Below are positions 59,766 to 64,000 of a DNA stretch of 64,000 nt, piece by piece. The position numbers were made by a program, and so were the translations under genes. A model generated the notes under the pieces. That model saw nothing but the letters and a program-made list of their open reading frames with translations, did not search any database and was not told the DNA's origin. The number at the start of each line of letters is the position of its first letter. The stretch's first letter is position 1. The stretch comes from Oscillospiraceae bacterium (lineage in GTDB: Bacteria > Bacillota > Clostridia > Oscillospirales > Oscillospiraceae): assembly GCA_902778275.1 (NCBI GenBank), contig CACYXE010000010.1, positions 38,164 to 102,163 on the forward strand, given 5' to 3'.

Positions 59766-60795
59766 TCCCGGCACCTCCCATCTTGACAAGGAAGGCCGTA
59801 GGCAGCTTGCGCGGCCCCACGATGGAGGAGGAGTTGTTGACCGTCTCACCCTCGAAGACCATCGTGGAGGAGGAGCCGCCGTCCAGGTTCCCGGCATTGA
59901 CGGCGCCGTATTCCAGCATGATGCTGCACACATCCCCCATGGTGGCGCCCAGGGTGCCGATGCTGCGTCCGTCCAGGACCAGCAGCAGAAGCGCGCCGTC
60001 CGCCCGCTGACCGATGGCCGTGCGGGGATTGATGCCCCCGCCCAGATTCTGCTGCTGGATCTCGCCGTTGATGATCAGGGCGGAAGCCAGGCCGTCGTGG
60101 GTCACAAAGCTGACCGCCCAGCGGAGCCCGGCATCCAGCGCCTCCCACCCGGTCATGGGCCCCACGTGAAGGATCCCGTCACGGTCCAGCCCGATCACAT
60201 GGTAGCGCTGAGAGCTGTCGCCCCAGAGAATAGCGCCGTCGCTGATCACAAGCCCGGTGGGCTTGCTGCCGTTGCCGCGGCCGCCCTCGTCCTCAAAGCC
60301 GCCTGCATTGATGCCTGCGACAGCCTGGTATTTCTCGACCATCTCTGTAAGAGGCAGACCCGGCGCGGAACCGAGATTGTCGGAGGTTCCCAGGATCACT
60401 TGCCGGGGATCGTGCACGATCAGCAGCTTGCCCTTGCAGGTGCCTTCGGCGATGTCGATCAGTTCCAGGCTTTGGCTTTCCTGGATCCGGGAGTCGAAGA
60501 AATGGATCAGATCGGTATTGACCGCGGTCTCCTCCGAGGGGGCGGCGGCGATAGTGATATAAGGCTCCAGTTCCTCTTTGCTGAGGAAAATGTTCGACAC
60601 CCAGCGAATGGCGCTGGTCTCCCGCACAGAGCGGCAGAACATGCCGGTGACCGTGGGGGAGGGGCCCCGCTCCAGAACCCAGACTACGCCCAACAGGATC
60701 AGCAGCAGACAGAGCAGTGTTACCGCCAGAAAGGACAGGACACGGCGGAGCATGCCGGGAGAGGATGCTCTCTCCCGGGAAGAAGATGTTTGCAT
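59758..60795 (-). CDS. Phosphodiester glycosidase family protein (NAGPA-like)
   Basis: A 345-aa protein with an N-terminal transmembrane segment (about residues 20-41) and a C-terminal phosphodiester-glycosidase domain related to the mannose-6-phosphate uncovering enzyme. Motifs are AGINAGGFEDEGG, GLVISDGAILWGDS, NPRTAIGQRADGALLLLVLDG and NAGNLDGGSSSTMVF. In bacteria such domains are secreted or membrane-anchored and may cleave sugar phosphodiesters in teichoic or capsule-type polymers, but substrates are unproven. It is second in the cassette, 18 bp after the leucine-rich lipoprotein gene. Confidence 0.88.
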   Translation of the reverse strand: MQTSSSRERASSPGMLRRVLSFLAVTLLCLLLILLGVVWVLERGPSPTVTGMFCRSVRETSAIRWVSNIFLSKEELEPYITIAAAPSEETAVNTDLIHFFDSRIQESQSLELIDIAEGTCKGKLLIVHDPRQVILGTSDNLGSAPGLPLTEMVEKYQAVAGINAGGFEDEGGRGNGSKPTGLVISDGAILWGDSSQRYHVIGLDRDGILHVGPMTGWEALDAGLRWAVSFVTHDGLASALIINGEIQQQNLGGGINPRTAIGQRADGALLLLVLDGRSIGTLGATMGDVCSIMLEYGAVNAGNLDGGSSSTMVFEGETVNNSSSIVGPRKLPTAFLVKMGGAGNE

Positions 60796-60813
60796 AGGAA
60801 AGCTCCTTGGCGA

Positions 60814-62160
60814 TTAATGATCAAAACTCGGCGCGCCGTATAGCGGATCGTTCCAATAAGAGGAACAGGAAGTGGGGTAGTGGTCATAGTCGAAGGTCTT
60901 GCGGATTTCCGCGTAGCGGGGATCATAGCCGCCTTGGGGGCTGTGCTTCCAGTAGCCGCCGCAGCCTGTGCCTTCGGTAGTGTTGATGTTGGTGTCGGGA
61001 AGGACCTCCCGCAGGTGCTCGATGTAATCCTCGGGGATGTAGGTGTGCGTGCCGATCCAGAGGCGTTTGAGCTTGGTCAGATGTTCCAGCGCCTCGTAGC
61101 CGGTGACCTTGCCGTCATAGCAGATGTTCAGATGCTCCAGATTGGTCAGGGATGCCAGCGGGGACAAATCGATGCCGGGCTTCAGGGTGTTGATCTCCAA
61201 AAACTCCAGTTTGGTGCACTTGCTCACATAATTGAGGTCGTGCAGACCGCCCAGGCAGATGATGGCGACCTCCAGATCCGGCATATATTCCATGAAGCTG
61301 AAATCATGGAGATACTCATTGTGCCCGATATCCAGGTACTTGAGCTCCGTCAGATATTTCATTTCCTCGGTGTTGTAGTCGGTCAGCACATGGTTCAGAT
61401 TGGAGGCGAGCACGGTGTCGACGTCCGTGCGCACGCTGCAGTCATTGCCGAACCAGACGCGCCACACCACGTGCATATCCGGGTAGGCGTCACGGATCTC
61501 AGCCATGGCCGGGCAGGACACGCCGCAAAAATCCATATCCAGGGATTTGCAGTTTTGCATATAGGGCAGCACCGCTTTGACGGCCGCGCCCTCGTCGCTC
61601 ATCTTGATGTGGTTGAAGTCGAGCGCTTCGTCCAGCGTGGACAGATCCTTGCCAAACAGACGGAAATGATAATCGACCTGCGCCTGTGGGCAGGCGTCCA
61701 TGACCTGCCGGATCGTGTCCCAGCTGAGGCGCGGCATTTCTTCGGTATAAGCCAGGTCTTCCGCCACCAGGACAGTGCTGGTGAGGATCTTGCCGCGGGT
61801 ATCCTGGGTCTGCACTTCCTGCTCGCTTACGGGAAAAGCGTAGCCCAGATCCACATATTGCAGCTCCGGCATCTGCTCGAGACTGGGGATGGTCGTCAAC
61901 ACGTCCTGCTCCGTGAAGCCGGAAAGATCCAGGGTCGTCTCGTCAGGCGTATGGCTGCTCCCGTCTGGGAAAGTAAAGATCACGGGGCTAGGCTCCGGCG
62001 TTTCCTCGGCTGTCTGCGCTTCAGCCGCCGCAGTCTGCGCAGCGGCGGGGGAAGCGGTCCCGCCCGGCGCCGGAGCGGAAGCCGTGTCAGAAGATCCGCA
62101 GCCGCAAAGCAGCAAGACCAGAAGGGTAAGCGAAAAGATCAAAAGCAGAGTTCGTTTCAT
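60814..62160 (-). CDS. Leucine-rich-repeat lipoprotein
   Basis: A 448-aa lipoprotein: signal peptide with lipobox LCGC (Cys21), an Ala/Thr/Glu-rich linker to about residue 60, then leucine-rich repeats (MPELQYVDLGYAF, LTELKYLDIGHNEYLHDFSF, CTKLEFLEINTLKPGIDLSPL, LTNLEHLNICYDGK, LTKLKRLWIGTHTY). It ends in a Tyr/Asp/Cys-rich tail of about 50 residues with CGGYWKHS and PTSCSSYWNDPLYG. LRR lipoproteins act as surface adhesins or scaffolds; no partner is known. It heads the three-gene cassette and has its own promoter. Confidence 0.88.
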   Translation of the reverse strand: MKRTLLLIFSLTLLVLLLCGCGSSDTASAPAPGGTASPAAAQTAAAEAQTAEETPEPSPVIFTFPDGSSHTPDETTLDLSGFTEQDVLTTIPSLEQMPELQYVDLGYAFPVSEQEVQTQDTRGKILTSTVLVAEDLAYTEEMPRLSWDTIRQVMDACPQAQVDYHFRLFGKDLSTLDEALDFNHIKMSDEGAAVKAVLPYMQNCKSLDMDFCGVSCPAMAEIRDAYPDMHVVWRVWFGNDCSVRTDVDTVLASNLNHVLTDYNTEEMKYLTELKYLDIGHNEYLHDFSFMEYMPDLEVAIICLGGLHDLNYVSKCTKLEFLEINTLKPGIDLSPLASLTNLEHLNICYDGKVTGYEALEHLTKLKRLWIGTHTYIPEDYIEHLREVLPDTNINTTEGTGCGGYWKHSPQGGYDPRYAEIRKTFDYDHYPTSCSSYWNDPLYGAPSFDH

Positions 62161-62195
62161 AATATATCACCTTGATTGATGCAGATATTGAAGCA

Positions 62196-62224
62196 AGTAT
62201 AGCACATCTCGTTCGTCCGCTCAA
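62196..62224 (-). promoter_or_regulatory. Promoter of the surface-protein cassette
   Basis: On the minus strand TTGAGC (62224-62219) and TATACT (62201-62196) are 17 bp apart, about 36 bp before the ATG at 62160. AAGGTGA serves as ribosome site. Confidence 0.65.
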
Positions 62225-62303
62225 CTGTCTTGCGGCAGAAATCAAGGCAAATTATTGAAAAGACCGGGGATGATTGCCGCCTGTCAAAGCACAGTTTTTG
62301 GGC

Positions 62304-62332
62304 TTGACAAAGGGCGATGATGTCTTTATAAT
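62304..62332 (+). promoter_or_regulatory. Perfect consensus promoter of tRNA-Pro
   Basis: TTGACA (62304-62309), 17-bp spacer, TATAAT (62327-62332): both hexamers are perfect, as expected for a stable RNA gene. The tRNA begins at 62346. Confidence 0.9.
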
Positions 62333-62345
62333 AAACACGCTCTTT

Positions 62346-62421
62346 CGGGGTGTAGCGCAGATGGTAGCGCGCTTGGTTCGGGACCAAGAGGCCGGGAGTT
62401 CAAGTCTCCCCACTCCGACCA
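62346..62421 (+). tRNA. tRNA-Pro (anticodon CGG)
   Basis: 76 nt including the encoded CCA. The acceptor CGGGGTG pairs with CACTCCG (one G-T), the anticodon arm is CTTGG/CCAAG with loop TTCGGGA (anticodon CGG), and the T arm is CGGGAGTTCAAGTCTCCC-like. It is single, with a perfect promoter. It reads CCG proline codons. The serine recombinase of a mobile element ends 75 bp downstream. Confidence 0.96.
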
Positions 62422-62496
62422 AAATGAACAGGGGGCCAAAGGGCCTCCACCCGTAAGATAGTTTTATCATCATTTGCAGGGACGGCATGGCATATG
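62422..62496. other. Junction between tRNA-Pro and the recombinase gene
   Basis: A 75-bp stretch with a weak hairpin (GGGGGCC/GGCCTCC just after the tRNA, no T-run) and, near the recombinase stop, CGGCATG (62483-62489) against CATGCCG (62498-62504). It probably contains the end of an integrated element, but no duplicated attachment sequence can be identified with only one border in view. Confidence 0.4.
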
Positions 62497-64000
62497 TCAT
62501 GCCGTTTCCTGCTTCATCAGTTCATCAAGCGGTATAAAACCGATCAGATCATACTGGATATAGATGCTCTGGCGGCGCTTGCCGCTGCCCTTGTCCGGCG
62601 CTCCCACATAGATCGCCTTGATGAGCTCGTGTGCCACATAGGGCGTCAGCTCATCCAAAGCCGTGTATTTCTGAATACGCTCAATGAACAGATCTAAATT
62701 CTGGTTCTGCTGTTCCTGTACTTCAATCTCCTTCCGGAGAACATCTGCCGCTTCCTTCAAGCCCTGTTGTTCTTCCTCATAGCCGTGGCTCATCGCTGCA
62801 AAGCGCTCGTCACTCAGTTTCCCGGCCACGTTGTCCTCATAGGTTCGCACGAACAACCGGTCAAGCTCCTGGATGCGCTTCTCCACTTTTTCAAGCTGCT
62901 TCCGCTTGGCCTTGAGAATCGCTTTGCTCTCGGTCTGCATTTTCTCCTCCATGATTGCCCGGAAATGGGCTTCGTAGCGGAGCACGAGATCAATGACCCT
63001 TTGCGTGTAATTCCAGACCAAACGTTCCAACACGATCGCCCGGATAAAGTGCGAGGTACAGGCATTGGTGCTTTTTCGTGCGTTTGAGCAAGAGAAAAAG
63101 GACTGGCCTTCATCATAATTGTTTTTGCTGTTGAAGTACATCTTTCCCTTGCAGTCCGCACAGAATACCAAGCCGGAGAACATGTGCGTTTTACCGGATT
63201 TCGTCCTGCGGTGGCGCTGCTCCCGGATCTCCTGCACCTTGTCGAAGGTGTCTGCGTCGATAATAGCCGGGTGCGTGTTGTAGAAGATCGCCTGGTTCTC
63301 CACTGGATTCTTGCGGGTCGTCTTGTCCCAGATGGAATTGGAGTACGTCTTGAAGTTGACTGTGCAGCCGGTATATTCTCGGCGGGCAAGGATATCCGAG
63401 ATGCTTCTGGATTCCCAATGGTACGGATCAACTGGCTCCGGATGATTTGCGTTGCGGCCTTCCTGCAAATAGTAGGAAGTAATGTTCAGCACTTTTTCCT
63501 CCGTGAGCAGATTTGCGATCTGCGTCGGGCCTCGTCCCTCCATGCAAAGAGCAAAGATGCGCTTGACCACCTTCGCGGCTTCCTCGTCCACGATCCATTT
63601 CTTCGGGTCGTTCGGATCTTTGATGTAGCCATAAGGCAGAAATCCGGTCAGTGGCTCGCCGCGCTCACCCTTGGCCTTGACGACAGCCCGCACCTTCCGG
63701 CTGGTATCACGAGCATAGAACTCGTTGAACCACATGCGGATTCCGGCAAAGTCATTGTCCACGCTGTTCTGGTTGAGCGTATCAAAGTTGTCGTTGATGG
63801 CAATGTAGCGTACATTGTGTTTGGCAAAAGTGATGTTGATGAACATACCCGTCATCGTGGAGTTTCGCCCAAGGCGCGAGAGGTCTTTTGTCAGTACGAC
63901 AGCCACATGATCCGCTTCGATTTCATCCAGCATTTCCTGAAAGCCGGGACGATCAAAATCCGTTCCGCTGTATCCGTCGTCGATGAAAAAGACGGGGTTC
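62497..64000 (-). CDS. Large serine recombinase, 5' end outside the window
   Basis: Partial: at least 501 codons; the frame runs to the right edge (reads on through FIDDGYSGTDFDRPGF). Visible parts: the end of the resolvase catalytic domain (VVLTKDLSRLGRNSTMTGMF), the recombinase domain (PYGYIKDPNDPKKWIVDEEAAKVV), a zinc ribbon with CADCKGK and CSNARKSTNAC, and a long coiled coil before the end. The catalytic serine lies beyond the edge. This is the Tn4451/TnpX-like class that moves integrative or conjugative elements in Clostridia. Its end next to tRNA-Pro suggests the element extends rightwards. Confidence 0.92.
   Translation of the reverse strand, partial: NPVFFIDDGYSGTDFDRPGFQEMLDEIEADHVAVVLTKDLSRLGRNSTMTGMFINITFAKHNVRYIAINDNFDTLNQNSVDNDFAGIRMWFNEFYARDTSRKVRAVVKAKGERGEPLTGFLPYGYIKDPNDPKKWIVDEEAAKVVKRIFALCMEGRGPTQIANLLTEEKVLNITSYYLQEGRNANHPEPVDPYHWESRSISDILARREYTGCTVNFKTYSNSIWDKTTRKNPVENQAIFYNTHPAIIDADTFDKVQEIREQRHRRTKSGKTHMFSGLVFCADCKGKMYFNSKNNYDEGQSFFSCSNARKSTNACTSHFIRAIVLERLVWNYTQRVIDLVLRYEAHFRAIMEEKMQTESKAILKAKRKQLEKVEKRIQELDRLFVRTYEDNVAGKLSDERFAAMSHGYEEEQQGLKEAADVLRKEIEVQEQQNQNLDLFIERIQKYTALDELTPYVAHELIKAIYVGAPDKGSGKRRQSIYIQYDLIGFIPLDELMKQETA

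Noticed and set aside
58386-59933. Longer start for the membrane-anchored protein at 59933
   Set aside because: The extension is Pro/Arg/Trp-rich, overlaps the preceding gene and has no ribosome site; ATG 59765 has GGAGG.
62274-62456. A 60-codon open frame on the plus strand at the tRNA
   Set aside because: It runs straight through tRNA-Pro; an accidental frame.
1-64000. CRISPR arrays, insertion sequences, rRNA genes, prophage structural genes
   Set aside because: No regular spaced repeats, transposase-like proteins, rRNA sequence or phage genes were seen, apart from the serine recombinase at the right edge.

Overview
The window is about 64 kb of GC-rich (roughly 57-60 % by eye) chromosomal DNA from an endospore-forming Clostridia, most likely of the Oscillospirales/Oscillospiraceae type. 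The evidence is sporulation and germination genes (ylbJ, yqfC, yqfD, spoVD with PASTA repeats, spoVB, a SleL/YaaH-type LysM glycosidase), a meso-DAP-type MurE, two MurA paralogues, an HPr with both His15 and Ser46, an anaerobic cobalamin pathway, and gene orders shared with Bacillus/Clostridium (yqfC-yqfD-phoH-ybeY-era-yqzL-recO; rsmD-coaD; mraZ-rsmH-ftsL-spoVD-murE). The genus cannot be fixed from the sequence alone.

Layout. 0.1-6.5 kb: a NUDIX hydrolase, then murA, a metallo-beta-lactamase-fold hydrolase, rlmH, a DUF2007-like protein, a phosphohexomutase and a split chromate transporter. 6.5-18.5 kb: ylbJ on the minus strand, then the sporulation/GTPase/repair run yqfC, yqfD, phoH, ybeY, era, a 39-codon yqzL, recO and mutS2, followed by HPr, an EamA exporter, uvrC, rsmD and coaD. 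18.9-32.1 kb: a coiled-coil protein, then a division and cell-wall cluster (mraZ, rsmH, ftsL-like, spoVD, murE, mraY, ftsW, murG, murA2, ftsQ, ftsZ) that lacks murD, murF, murB and ftsA. 32.2-42.1 kb: a housekeeping mix of yihY, a SLOG-family gene, an FMN riboswitch with ribU, spoVB, a cytidylate-kinase-like gene, a thioesterase, an XRE regulator with a membrane partner, and a minus-strand operon of Fe-S aldo/keto reductase, apbE and recG. 42.3-56.9 kb: seventeen tightly packed genes for anaerobic (cbi/cob) cobalamin synthesis ending in a strong terminator. 57.0-62.2 kb: a spore-cortex-type glycosidase and a three-gene minus-strand cassette of surface proteins (leucine-rich lipoprotein, phosphodiester glycosidase, anchored protein of unknown family). 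62.3-64 kb: tRNA-Pro(CGG), and beside it a large serine recombinase cut by the window edge, which marks the probable border of an integrated mobile element.

How it works together. The first half is vegetative growth, wall synthesis and division with embedded sporulation genes. The cobalamin operon covers most steps from cobalt-precorrin-3/4 through ring contraction, amidation, aminopropanol attachment and nucleotide-loop assembly. It lacks the chelatase, CbiL and the adenosyltransferase in this window. The riboflavin importer is under FMN riboswitch control.

No CRISPR array, insertion sequence, rRNA or obvious defence system was seen. The least explained parts are the three-gene surface cassette, the paired divergent CobU paralogues, the operator-like repeats at several promoters, and the recombinase-bearing element entering from the right edge.
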